The notes beneath the pieces are model-generated. The model saw only the letters and a list, made by a program, of their open reading frames with translations. It had not been told where the DNA came from and did not search any database. This document shows positions 56,576 through 64,000 of a stretch of 64,000 bases of DNA, piece by piece (position 1 is the stretch's first letter; every line of letters begins with the position of its first letter). Made by a program: the position numbers and the translations under genes. This stretch comes from Pseudoxanthomonas dokdonensis (GTDB taxonomy: Bacteria > Pseudomonadota > Gammaproteobacteria > Xanthomonadales > Xanthomonadaceae). The stretch spans positions 1-64,000 of the forward strand of contig NZ_LDJL01000017.1 of NCBI RefSeq assembly GCF_001431405.1. The letters run 5' to 3'.

Positions 56576-56974
56576 TCAGGCTGCGGCGTCCTTCAGCTTC
56601 TTCAGCGGACGGACCTTGACCTTGACCGAAGCCGGCTTGGCAGCAAACACCTGCTCTTCCTTGGTGAACGGGTTGATGCCCTTGCGCTTGGGCTTGGCCG
56701 GCACCGCCACGGCGGTGATCTTCAGCAGGCCCGGCAGGGTGAAGGAACCGGCGCCTTTCTTGTGCACCGAAGCGTGCACGGCCTGTTCCAGCGATGCCAA
56801 CACTGCGCGGACGTCCTTTGCAGCCACGGAGGTGGCTTCCGAAATGTGGGCGACCAGCCCGGACTTGCTGAGGGCGTCCTTGATCGGCTTCAGCGCGGCC
56901 GGCTTTGCAGCGGCTTTCGGTGCAGCTTTCTTGGCGGCCTTTTTGGGCGCTGCTTTCTTGGTGCTCTTTGCCAT
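56576..56974 (-). CDS. HU-family DNA-binding protein with Lys/Ala-rich N-terminal extension
   Basis: A 132-residue HU/IHF-fold protein. Residues 1-30 are a low-complexity Lys/Ala/Pro tail (KKAAPKKAAKKAAPKAAAKP), resembling eukaryotic histone H1 tails. The HU fold follows (LKPIKDALSKSGLVAHISE, LPGLLKITAVAVPAKPKRKGINPF) with the DNA-intercalating arm. Tailed HU proteins occur in several Xanthomonadaceae. Such a tail is rich in lysines that the nearby SET methyltransferase could modify (speculation). Confidence 0.9.
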   Translation of the reverse strand: MAKSTKKAAPKKAAKKAAPKAAAKPAALKPIKDALSKSGLVAHISEATSVAAKDVRAVLASLEQAVHASVHKKGAGSFTLPGLLKITAVAVPAKPKRKGINPFTKEEQVFAAKPASVKVKVRPLKKLKDAAA

Positions 56975-57195
56975 AGTGTCCTGTCTCTACGCTAGTAAGT
57001 GGGTAATCGTGAGCAACTGCTCCGGGCCGGAAACATCCGGCATGCGAAATGTAGGGCAAAGCCCGCGTGTCGCCAAGTCCAAAACGCAAAAAAACCGGCT
57101 TTTTCGTACTTTTCATCCCGAACATGACATCGCGGGCGCTTTTTTTGCCTTCGCTGCCCGACCCATGTGATGTCCTTGCTGCAAGACAGCAGCGT

Positions 57196-59241
57196 TCAAT
57201 CGTCATCCGCACGCGGGCGATACTGGCTTGTCAGTCGCTGCTGTACCGCCGCCGGCACCGGCTCGTAATGGCTGAATTCGATGGCGTAGCTGCCCCGGCC
57301 GGCGCTGATCGACTTGATCTCGGTGGCATAGCCATCCAGTTCCGACAGCGGCACCTGCGCCCGCACCACGATGTCGCCGCGTTCGCTGTCGGTGCCATTG
57401 ATGCGTGCACGCCGTGCCGCCAGGCCGCCGGTGATGTCACCGACCTGGGCCTCGGGTACCCGCACTTCCAGGTCAACGATCGGTTCAAGCAGTTGTGGCC
57501 TGGCCTTGGCAATCGCCTCCAGGAACGCTTTGCGACCGGCCACCACGAACGCGACTTCCTTGCTGTCGACTGGATGGTGCTTGCCGTCACGTACAGTCAC
57601 GCGCACATCCTGCAGCGGGTAACCGGCGATGGCGCCGCTGTCGAGCACCTGGCGCACGCCTTTCTCCACCGCGGGGATGAATTGCCCCGGAATGGTGCCG
57701 CCCTTGACCGCGTCGATGAACTCGAAACCCTGGCCACGCGGCAGTGGTTCCACGCTCAACTGCACTTCACCAAACTGGCCGGCACCGCCGCTCTGCTTCT
57801 TGTGCCGGTGCTGGCCATCGGCGCTGGCGGCAATGGTTTCACGGTAGGCGATGCGCGGCGGATGGGTAGTGACCTCAACGCCATGTCGTTCCTTCAGCCG
57901 CTCCAGCATGACCCGCAGGTGCAGGTCGGACAGGCCGCGAATCACGGTTTCGTTGAGCTCGGCATTGTGTTCGACGACGAAGGCCGGGTCTTCCTCGGCC
58001 AGCTTGGCCAGGGCGAGCGCCAGTTTCTGTTCCTGGCCCTTGCTGGTGGCCTCGATCGCCAGGCCGAACATCGGTGCCGGCAGCTCCAGCGGGGCCAGGT
58101 GCACCTGGTCCTCGTCGTGGCTGTCATGCAGCAGCGCATCGAAATGCAGATCATCGATGCGGGCGATGGCGGCGATGTCACCGGCGATGGCGGCGTCGAT
58201 TTCCTCGTGATCCTTGCCGCGGATGCGGTAAAGGTGCGCCACCTTGAACGGTTTGCGGGCCTCGTCCAGCAGCAGCGAGGCGTCCTTGCGCACCGAGCCC
58301 TGGTAGACCCGGAAGATACCCAGCTTGCCGACGAACGGATCGTTGATCAGCTTGAACACGTCGGCGATGACATGGCCATCGGCGGTGGCGTGGGCGCTGA
58401 AGCGGACGCTGCCGGTACCGTGGCCACGGACCAGCGCCGGCGGATTGGCCTCGGTCGGATTGGGGAACAGTGATTCGATGATCGCCAGCAGTTCGGCCAC
58501 GCCGGTGCCAGTGCGCGCGGAGACGAAACACACCGGCAGCAGATGGCCTTCGCGCAGGCATTGTTCGAACGCGTCGTGCAGTTGCTGGCCTGACAGAGCC
58601 TGTTCGCCGGCATCCAGGAACCGCTCCATTACGCTCTCGTTGACTTCGACCACCTGGTCGATGATGTGCTGGTGCCAGCGGGCGACGTCTCCCAGATCGC
58701 AGTCACCGTCGGACTGGCGGAAGCAATCGACCACCCGACGGCCGTTGTCGGCGGGCAGATTGAGCGGCAGCGCTTCCGGCCCCAGTTGTTCGCGCAGCCC
58801 GGCCAGCACCCGCGCGCAGTCGGCATCGTCCTGATCAATCTTGTTGACCACGATGGCGCGGCACAGGCCACGCTGGCGGGCGCGCTCCAGCAGTCGGCGG
58901 CCACCATGGGTCAGGCCGCTGTCGGCGTCGATCACGATTACCGCGGTGTCGGTGACCGACAATGCCGACAGCGCTGGACCGCGGAAATCCGGATAGCCCG
59001 GGGTATCGATCAGATTGAGGTGGATGCCGCCGTGATCGAAGCTGGCAATGGCGCTGTCCAGCGAATGGCGCCGGCTCTTTTCCATCGGATCATGGTCGGA
59101 CACGGTGTTGCCGCGTTCGATGGTGCCTGTCGCTTGCAACTGGCCGCCGGCATGCAGCAGGGCTTCGAACAACGTGGTTTTGCCGGTGCCCGCATGGCCT
59201 GCCAGGGCGAGGTTGCGGATGTCTTGGGTGGTGTATGACAT
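57196..59241 (-). CDS. EF-G-like translation GTPase (FusA2 type)
   Basis: A 681-residue GTPase with EF-G domain order. G1 is GHAGTGKT (15-22), G3 is DTPGYPD, G4 is VNKID; domain II, domain IV (GQFGEVQLSV, GGTIPGQFIPAVEKGV) and domain V follow. Several hallmarks of canonical EF-G are missing, for example the long effector-region match and usual length (about 700), and it is not next to rpsL-rpsG-tuf, so it is the EF-G2/FusA2 paralogue of uncertain role. Its function in translocation or stress recovery is not established. Confidence 0.9.
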   Translation of the reverse strand: MSYTTQDIRNLALAGHAGTGKTTLFEALLHAGGQLQATGTIERGNTVSDHDPMEKSRRHSLDSAIASFDHGGIHLNLIDTPGYPDFRGPALSALSVTDTAVIVIDADSGLTHGGRRLLERARQRGLCRAIVVNKIDQDDADCARVLAGLREQLGPEALPLNLPADNGRRVVDCFRQSDGDCDLGDVARWHQHIIDQVVEVNESVMERFLDAGEQALSGQQLHDAFEQCLREGHLLPVCFVSARTGTGVAELLAIIESLFPNPTEANPPALVRGHGTGSVRFSAHATADGHVIADVFKLINDPFVGKLGIFRVYQGSVRKDASLLLDEARKPFKVAHLYRIRGKDHEEIDAAIAGDIAAIARIDDLHFDALLHDSHDEDQVHLAPLELPAPMFGLAIEATSKGQEQKLALALAKLAEEDPAFVVEHNAELNETVIRGLSDLHLRVMLERLKERHGVEVTTHPPRIAYRETIAASADGQHRHKKQSGGAGQFGEVQLSVEPLPRGQGFEFIDAVKGGTIPGQFIPAVEKGVRQVLDSGAIAGYPLQDVRVTVRDGKHHPVDSKEVAFVVAGRKAFLEAIAKARPQLLEPIVDLEVRVPEAQVGDITGGLAARRARINGTDSERGDIVVRAQVPLSELDGYATEIKSISAGRGSYAIEFSHYEPVPAAVQQRLTSQYRPRADDD

Positions 59242-59524
59242 GAGGCCGGACTCCTGATCGTGATCGAGGAAGTGCCTGCGCGGGGCAGGTGGCCGTCACG
59301 GCGAGCCGGGCAACGCATGCGGACACAGCGGCGCATGCACGGGCGGCAGCCCGGCCGGTGGTCATGGCGGGCAGACAGCATCGGCAGCTGCGTCGCGGCG
59401 GTCAAGCCGCAGTGCGGTATCGGCTATGCCGGCGATGGCCTGGCCCGGATCATCAAAAAAGCACGGGGCGCGTTCTACACTGCGGATTCCTTGTCCGATT
59501 ATTTTTTTCTGGGAGGGTATCGAG

Positions 59525-59962
59525 ATGACACTCAAACGCTACGCCGAAGCGGTCTGGACGGGCGACCTGCAAAGCGGCCAGGGCGCATTGACCACGCCGC
59601 AAAGCGGCCTGTTCGACGCCCAGCCGTATTCATTCAAGACCCGCTTTGGCGATGCCAAGGGCACCAATCCGGAGGAATTGCTGGCTGCCGCGCATGCCGG
59701 TTGTTTCAGCATGGCGCTGTCGGCGATGCTCGGCCAGCAGGGCTTCGCGGTCGAGGCCATCCAGAGCCGGGCCGAAGTATCGATGGATCCGGGCATGCAA
59801 CCGGGGCCGACCATCACCGGCATCCGCTTGATCGTATCGGCCAGGGTCCCGGGCATCGACGTCGCCCGCTTCGAGGCGATCGCCGGGCAAGCCAAGGCCG
59901 GCTGCGTGATTTCACGCGCGCTGTCGGTGCCGGTGACGCTGCAGGCCAATCTGATCGAATAA
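59525..59962 (+). CDS. OsmC family peroxiredoxin
   Basis: A 145-residue OsmC-type thiol peroxidase, which reduces organic hydroperoxides. The two catalytic Cys are in AAHAGCFSMALS (near residue 60) and AKAGCVISRALS (near 123), with the conserved Arg supplied earlier. GGGAGGG lies 8 bases before ATG 59525. It is divergent from the EF-G-like gene across about 283 bp, which contains no other gene. Confidence 0.92.
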   Translation: MTLKRYAEAVWTGDLQSGQGALTTPQSGLFDAQPYSFKTRFGDAKGTNPEELLAAAHAGCFSMALSAMLGQQGFAVEAIQSRAEVSMDPGMQPGPTITGIRLIVSARVPGIDVARFEAIAGQAKAGCVISRALSVPVTLQANLIE

Positions 59963-60072
59963 GCCATCCCGGCCTGACCTGATGAGCTGGCCAGCATCAG
60001 CGGTTGTTGCTCGCTGCTGCAGCAGGCATAGTCGCGGCAACCAGAACAACTGGCACAGCCGGGGAGGCTTGC

Positions 60073-61740
60073 ATGCGTCGTGGTCTTTTGCTGATGGTGT
60101 GTTGCAGTGTCTGTGCGCTGGCGTCGGCGGCCGACACGGTGACGGTGCTGACCGCCGAACGCATCCACACCCTGGATCCGGCCCAGCCGCTGGTGCAGGC
60201 GATGGCCTGGGACGGCGAGGGCAAACTGCTGGCGCTGGGCAGCCGTGAACAGCTGCTGGGCCGTTTTGCCGACGCGCGTCGGGTTGAGGCGAATGGCAGC
60301 ACGGTGATTCCCGGTCTGATCGATGCGCACGGCCACATCATGGGGCTGGGCTATGCGCTGACCCGCGCCGATCTGACCGGCACCGCCAGCAAACAGCAAA
60401 TCGTCCAGCGGCTGCGCGACTATGCCGCGCAGTTGGCGCCGGGTGCGTGGCTGCTCGGCGGCGGTTGGGACCAGAACGACTGGGCGCAGAAGTCCTTTCC
60501 CGATGCCGCCGACCTGGATGCGGCATTCCCGGATCGGCCGGTCTGGCTGGAGCGGGTGGACGGCCATGCCGGTTGGGCCAACAGTGCAGCCCTGCGTGCG
60601 GCCGAAGCTGGCGCGGGCAAATCGCTGGCCGGCGACTGGCAGCCCGACGGTGGCCGCATCGAACGCATCGATGGCCAGCCCAGCGGCGTGTTGATCGACG
60701 GCGCGATGGCGCTGGTCAATGCGGTGGTGCCGGCGCCGACCGCCGCACAGCGCGAACAGGCATTGACCACGGCGTTGCAGGCGGCGGTCAGCAATGGCCT
60801 GACCGGCGTCCATGACATGGGCGTGTCGCGCGAGGATCTGGCGTTGATGAAGCAGCTGGCGGATCAGGGCCGATTGCCGTTGCGCATCGACGCCTATGCC
60901 GACGGCGACCATGCCGCGCTGGACGATCTGTGCCACAACGGACCGTACCGTCATCCGGGCGGGCGTTTGCAGATGGATGGCGTCAAGCTGTATATCGATG
61001 GTGCGCTCGGCAGTCGTGGTGCGGCTTTGCTGCAGGATTACAGCGACGATCATGGCAACCGCGGCCTGCTGGTCACCGATCCACAGACCTACGCGGCCGA
61101 CGTCGCAAAAGCCCGTGCCTGCGGCGTCCAGGTAGCCACCCATGCGATCGGCGATCGTGGCAACCGGATTGTGCTCGACACCTACCAGAAGGTGCTCGGC
61201 ACGCATGCCGGCGACGACCACCGCTGGCGGATAGAGCATGCCCAGGTGCTGGCCCCGGAAGATCTGCCACGGTTGGCCCGGTTGGGCGTGATCGCCTCGA
61301 TGCAGCCGACCCATGCGACCTCGGACATGCCATGGGCGCAGGATCGGCTGGGGCCGGAGCGGATCCACGGCGCCTATGCATGGCAGGCGTTGCTGGACAG
61401 TGGTGCGCGGTTGGCGCTGGGTTCGGATTTCCCGGTGGAATCGCCGGACCCACGACTGGGCCTGTATGCGGCGGTCACCCGCCAGGATCGCGATGGCCAG
61501 CCACCGGGCGGCTGGTTGCCGGAGCAGCGATTGAGCATCGCCCAGGCGCTGGCCGGTTTTACCCGTGACGCGGCGTTTGCCGGTGGCGATGAAGACGTGG
61601 TCGGCACCTTGGTTGCGGGAAAACGCGCCGATTTCGTCATCCTGCGCCAGGACCCGCTGACCCTGGAGCCGGCGCAGCTGGATGCGATGGACATCGAATC
61701 GACCTGGGTCGACGGTGCGGCGGTCTACCAGCGCAAGTGA
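60073..61740 (+). CDS. Secreted amidohydrolase (YtcJ-like, amidohydrolase 3 family)
   Basis: A 555-residue metal-dependent amidohydrolase with a signal peptide (GLLLMVCCSVCALASA). Metal-site motifs are PGLIDAHGHIMG (HxH), the conserved Lys in QMDGVKLYIDGALGSRG, VATHAIGDRGN, HRWRIEHAQ and LALGSDFPVESPD, followed by the barrel-closing GTLVAGKRADFVIL. The YtcJ group has few known substrates. GGGGAGG lies 5 bases before the ATG. Export suggests it acts on periplasmic or extracellular amides. Confidence 0.9.
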   Translation: MRRGLLLMVCCSVCALASAADTVTVLTAERIHTLDPAQPLVQAMAWDGEGKLLALGSREQLLGRFADARRVEANGSTVIPGLIDAHGHIMGLGYALTRADLTGTASKQQIVQRLRDYAAQLAPGAWLLGGGWDQNDWAQKSFPDAADLDAAFPDRPVWLERVDGHAGWANSAALRAAEAGAGKSLAGDWQPDGGRIERIDGQPSGVLIDGAMALVNAVVPAPTAAQREQALTTALQAAVSNGLTGVHDMGVSREDLALMKQLADQGRLPLRIDAYADGDHAALDDLCHNGPYRHPGGRLQMDGVKLYIDGALGSRGAALLQDYSDDHGNRGLLVTDPQTYAADVAKARACGVQVATHAIGDRGNRIVLDTYQKVLGTHAGDDHRWRIEHAQVLAPEDLPRLARLGVIASMQPTHATSDMPWAQDRLGPERIHGAYAWQALLDSGARLALGSDFPVESPDPRLGLYAAVTRQDRDGQPPGGWLPEQRLSIAQALAGFTRDAAFAGGDEDVVGTLVAGKRADFVILRQDPLTLEPAQLDAMDIESTWVDGAAVYQRK

Positions 61741-61789
61741 GCGAGGCCGGACGGCAGCGTGCGCGGGAGGGCGACCATGAAACGTTCGC

Positions 61790-62668
61790 TCACCAGTCCA
61801 GCTGCCCGCTGACCACGGTCTGCACGCAGCCGCCGGACCAGACGTCACCTGCGGCGTCGACGTGCAGTACCAGCCGCGCATCGTGGCCGACTTCGCGACC
61901 CTGGCTGACGGTGTAGGTGTCGCCGCCACCGGGCATCGCGCCGCGCGAGGCCAGCCATGCCGCCAGCGTCGCATTGGCGGCACCGGAGGCGGCATCCTCG
62001 AAGGCCGCGGTGGCGCCGACAAACGCGCGCACCGCCAGATCGTAGGGTTGTCCGTGGCAACGCGCATACGCGCACACGCCCATGCTGTCAGTGGCCTTGG
62101 CCAGCGCCATGATGGCAATCCAGTCCGGCTGGGCCGCGCGCAGGCTGGCTTCGTCGCGCAGTTCGGCCAGCCACCAGCGGCGGCCGCCGTCCATCAGCAC
62201 CGGCGGCAACGCCCCGGCCGGCATGCCCTTGAGCGCATCGCCCAACACCGGCAGTGTCGCCACATCGCCCAACTGCACGACATGCGCGCGCGGCGTGCGC
62301 ACCGCAATGCTGCGGTCCTTGCCGCTTCCGGTCACCCGTAGTGGCAACAAGCCGGCGATGCCCTGCTGGACCAGCATGCCATCAACCGCGCTGGCGATAC
62401 CGGCATCGAGCACCGCGTGTGCGGTACCGACGCTGGGATGGCCGGCAAACGGCACTTCCCGGCGTGGGCTGAACATCCGGATCGCATAGCTGGCACCGGC
62501 TTCGCTGGGCGGGAACACGAACGTGGTTTCCGGCAGCCGGGTCCAGCGCGCGATCGCCTGCATGGTGGCGTCGTCCAGGCCGTCGGCCTGCAGCACCACC
62601 GCCAACGGATTGCCGGCACCGGGCTGATCGGCAAACACGTCCACCTGGACGAAACGGCGTGAGGTCAT
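61790..62668 (-). CDS. PhzF family isomerase (paralogue A)
   Basis: A 292-residue PhzF-fold protein (two-lobed, related to diaminopimelate epimerase). It begins RFVQVDVFADQPGAGNPLAVV, has the catalytic Glu in LPETTFVF, and the second-lobe RREVPFAGHPSVGTAHAV and EDAASGAANATLAAWL. The family includes phenazine enzymes, but most members are uncharacterised. It lies 28 bases downstream of a paralogue. Confidence 0.9.
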   Translation of the reverse strand: MTSRRFVQVDVFADQPGAGNPLAVVLQADGLDDATMQAIARWTRLPETTFVFPPSEAGASYAIRMFSPRREVPFAGHPSVGTAHAVLDAGIASAVDGMLVQQGIAGLLPLRVTGSGKDRSIAVRTPRAHVVQLGDVATLPVLGDALKGMPAGALPPVLMDGGRRWWLAELRDEASLRAAQPDWIAIMALAKATDSMGVCAYARCHGQPYDLAVRAFVGATAAFEDAASGAANATLAAWLASRGAMPGGGDTYTVSQGREVGHDARLVLHVDAAGDVWSGGCVQTVVSGQLDW

Positions 62669-62696
62669 GACGGAACACTCGAAAGGGCTGGGCAGC

Positions 62697-63593
62697 TTAC
62701 CAACTGAGCGTGCCCTGGATGACCAACTGCACCTGACCGCCGATCCAGACCTCGCCTTGCGCATCCACCCGCAGTTGGATACGGCCGTCGCGTTGCAGCT
62801 CGCGTCCCTGGCTGGCCAGATAGTGGTCGTGGCCACCCGGCAGGCGGCCGGCCGCAGCCAATGCATGGGCGATGCAGGCATTGGCGCTGCCGGTGACCGG
62901 ATCTTCAGGCACGTTGTCGGCCGGACAGAAGGCGCGGGTAACCAAGGCTGCCTGCCCGGCGTCGGCGGCAGCGGTCAGCGCGAACACGGCCAGCCCGACC
63001 GCGCCGGTATCGCGGCTCAACGCGGCGATCGCGGCCAGGTCCGGTTGCAACCGGCGGACCTCGCTGGCATCGGCCAGTTCCACCAGCCACCAGCCTGGGC
63101 CGTTGTTCCACAGGGCCGCGCCCAGCTGGCCGATGCGCGCGCCAGGCAGCCAGCGCGAGCAGGCATCGCCGGTCGCGGCCGGTATCGGCATCCGGCGTGC
63201 GGCCGGTGTGCGCAGCTCGATGATGCGGCTGCCCGCGAGCACGCTGTTGCGGACCGGCAGCACGCCGGCGGCGCACTCCTGCTGCAGTTCCGCAACTTCG
63301 TCGACCAGGCCCGCATGCAGGGCCGCCCAGGCCGCACCAACGCTGGGATGGCCGGCGAATGGCAGTTCCTGGCCGGGGGTGAAGATACGGATGCGGTAGC
63401 GCTGGCCGGGTTGTTCGACCGGCAGGAAAAACACCGTTTCCGACACGTTCAACCAGGCCGCCATTGACTGCATCGCGGCACTGTCGAGGCCGTCGCTGTC
63501 CAGGATCACGGCGAGCGGATTGCCGGCGCCGGGGCGGTCGGCGAACACATCCAGTTGCAGGTAGCGGCGGGTGGTCATCGAATGGTTGCTCAT
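62697..63593 (-). CDS. PhzF family isomerase (paralogue B)
   Basis: A 298-residue PhzF-fold protein starting YLQLDVFADRPGAGNPLAVIL, with the catalytic Glu in VSETVFFL, GQELPFAGHPSVGAAW and EDPVTGSANACIAHAL. It shares motif order and length with its neighbour, so the two arose by tandem duplication. ATG 63593 or ATG 63578 may be the start; neither has a clear Shine-Dalgarno. No phenazine genes are present. Confidence 0.89.
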   Translation of the reverse strand: MSNHSMTTRRYLQLDVFADRPGAGNPLAVILDSDGLDSAAMQSMAAWLNVSETVFFLPVEQPGQRYRIRIFTPGQELPFAGHPSVGAAWAALHAGLVDEVAELQQECAAGVLPVRNSVLAGSRIIELRTPAARRMPIPAATGDACSRWLPGARIGQLGAALWNNGPGWWLVELADASEVRRLQPDLAAIAALSRDTGAVGLAVFALTAAADAGQAALVTRAFCPADNVPEDPVTGSANACIAHALAAAGRLPGGHDHYLASQGRELQRDGRIQLRVDAQGEVWIGGQVQLVIQGTLSW

Positions 63594-63718
63594 GAAAGGA
63601 GTTGCGGGGCGGTGTGGAGACACGCTGAAGCAGGTTTTTCAGGGCGATTTACCGGTGGCGCATCGTTTAGAATCGACGGTTCTCGCCCAAGGCCGGGCTT
63701 TCCCCACATCCATCTTCC

Positions 63719-64000
63719 ATGTCTTCTGCCAATCCTGCATCTGATCGTTGGGTCGTACTCAAGTTTGGCGGCACTTCGGTGTCGCGTCGCCATCGCTGGG
63801 ACAACATCGGCCGGATTGCGAAAAAACGGGCGCAGGCGCAGGAGGCGAGGGTGCTGGTGGTGGTGTCGGCCTTGTCCGGGGTTACCAATGAACTGACCGC
63901 GATCGCCGATGGCGCCGCCGACAGCAACCAGCGGGTCCAGCAACTGGTCCAGCGCCACCGCGATTTCGTCAGCGAACTGGAACTGGATGCCGAGACGGTG
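63719..64000 (+). CDS. Aspartate kinase, N-terminal part (runs off the window)
   Basis: The first 94 codons of an aspartokinase: WVVLKFGGTSVSRRHRWDNI is the nucleotide-binding start, and VVVSALSGVTNELT is the conserved second motif. The SRRHRWDNIGRIAKKRAQ form is like that of the bifunctional aspartate kinase/diaminopimelate decarboxylase of Xanthomonadaceae, so the full protein may be a lysAC fusion of about 860 residues; the window ends before this can be seen. It lies 125 bases from the divergent PhzF gene. Confidence 0.85.
   Translation, partial: MSSANPASDRWVVLKFGGTSVSRRHRWDNIGRIAKKRAQAQEARVLVVVSALSGVTNELTAIADGAADSNQRVQQLVQRHRDFVSELELDAETV

Noticed and set aside
59539..62118. 859-codon open frame on the minus strand
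   Set aside because: It runs antisense through the OsmC and amidohydrolase genes, which have clear family motifs; the translation is Arg/Gln/Val-rich and matches no family.

Overview
The window is high-GC and densely coded, with no rRNA, tRNA, insertion sequence, prophage or CRISPR array that I could see. Gene content and order point to a gammaproteobacterium of the family Xanthomonadaceae, outside or near Xanthomonas itself (Lysobacter, Stenotrophomonas and Luteimonas relatives are equally possible). Indicators are the lexA2-imuA-imuB-dnaE2 cassette, the kdsD-kdsC-lptCAB-rpoN-hpf-hprK-rapZ-PTS block, a bifunctional XanB-type GDP-mannose enzyme, a Lys/Ala-extended HU protein, and an aspartokinase start typical of this family. 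The genus is inference.

Layout. 1-620: a small zinc-ribbon membrane protein whose 3' end and downstream REP-like hairpin are duplicated. 632-7185: an SOS mutagenesis operon (lexA2, imuA, imuB, dnaE2, and a translationally coupled AlkB-type dioxygenase) on the minus strand under a perfect GTAC-N4-GTAC LexA2-type operator. 7241-10212: a SprT/YgjP-like metalloprotease, a DUF2058 protein, a lipoprotein esterase with a small zinc-ribbon partner, and a cold-shock/DUF1294 fusion. 10240-21930: one long minus-strand block running from Kdo biosynthesis (kdsD, kdsC) and LPS export (lptC, lptA, lptB) through rpoN and hpf into a regulatory PTS (hprK, rapZ, EIIA, HPr, EI) and the Mg2+ transporter mgtE. 21983-23891: plus-strand ibaG, murA and an EF-hand membrane protein. 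23946-27178: two DUF3108 paralogues, purN and purM. 27477-30474: DUF2066, a PerM-like permease and hda. 30495-33689: the MurNAc-recycling pair amgK/murU facing a frameshifted xanB. 33829-37186: an M20 peptidase, a ComEA-like protein and hutD, with a 12-bp tandem repeat and a perfect hairpin ahead of hutD.

38074-46214 is an iron-acquisition island: a TonB siderophore receptor, a PiuC hydroxylase, then PepSY, DUF2271, DUF4198, ApbE and a membrane-anchored CysJ-like NADPH flavoreductase, with two Fur boxes. Read together it looks like a path for moving NADPH electrons across the inner membrane to a periplasmic flavoprotein, presumably for ferric-siderophore reduction (inference). 46274-52953 is a SUF Fe-S assembly operon (Rrf2 regulator, sufB, a DUF1311 gene, sufC, sufD, sufS, GNAT, Rieske ferredoxin). 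Iron uptake and iron use are therefore adjacent.

53130-64000 holds a SET-domain methyltransferase, a DUF5916 outer-membrane protein, DUF3861, HU, an EF-G-like GTPase, OsmC, a secreted amidohydrolase, two PhzF paralogues, and the first 94 codons of an aspartate kinase that runs off the end.

The points I would look at first are the Fur-controlled flavin relay (38-46 kb), the AlkB gene coupled to the mutasome, the DUF1311 gene wedged into the SUF operon, the one-base frameshift in xanB, and the repeat/hairpin tract upstream of hutD.
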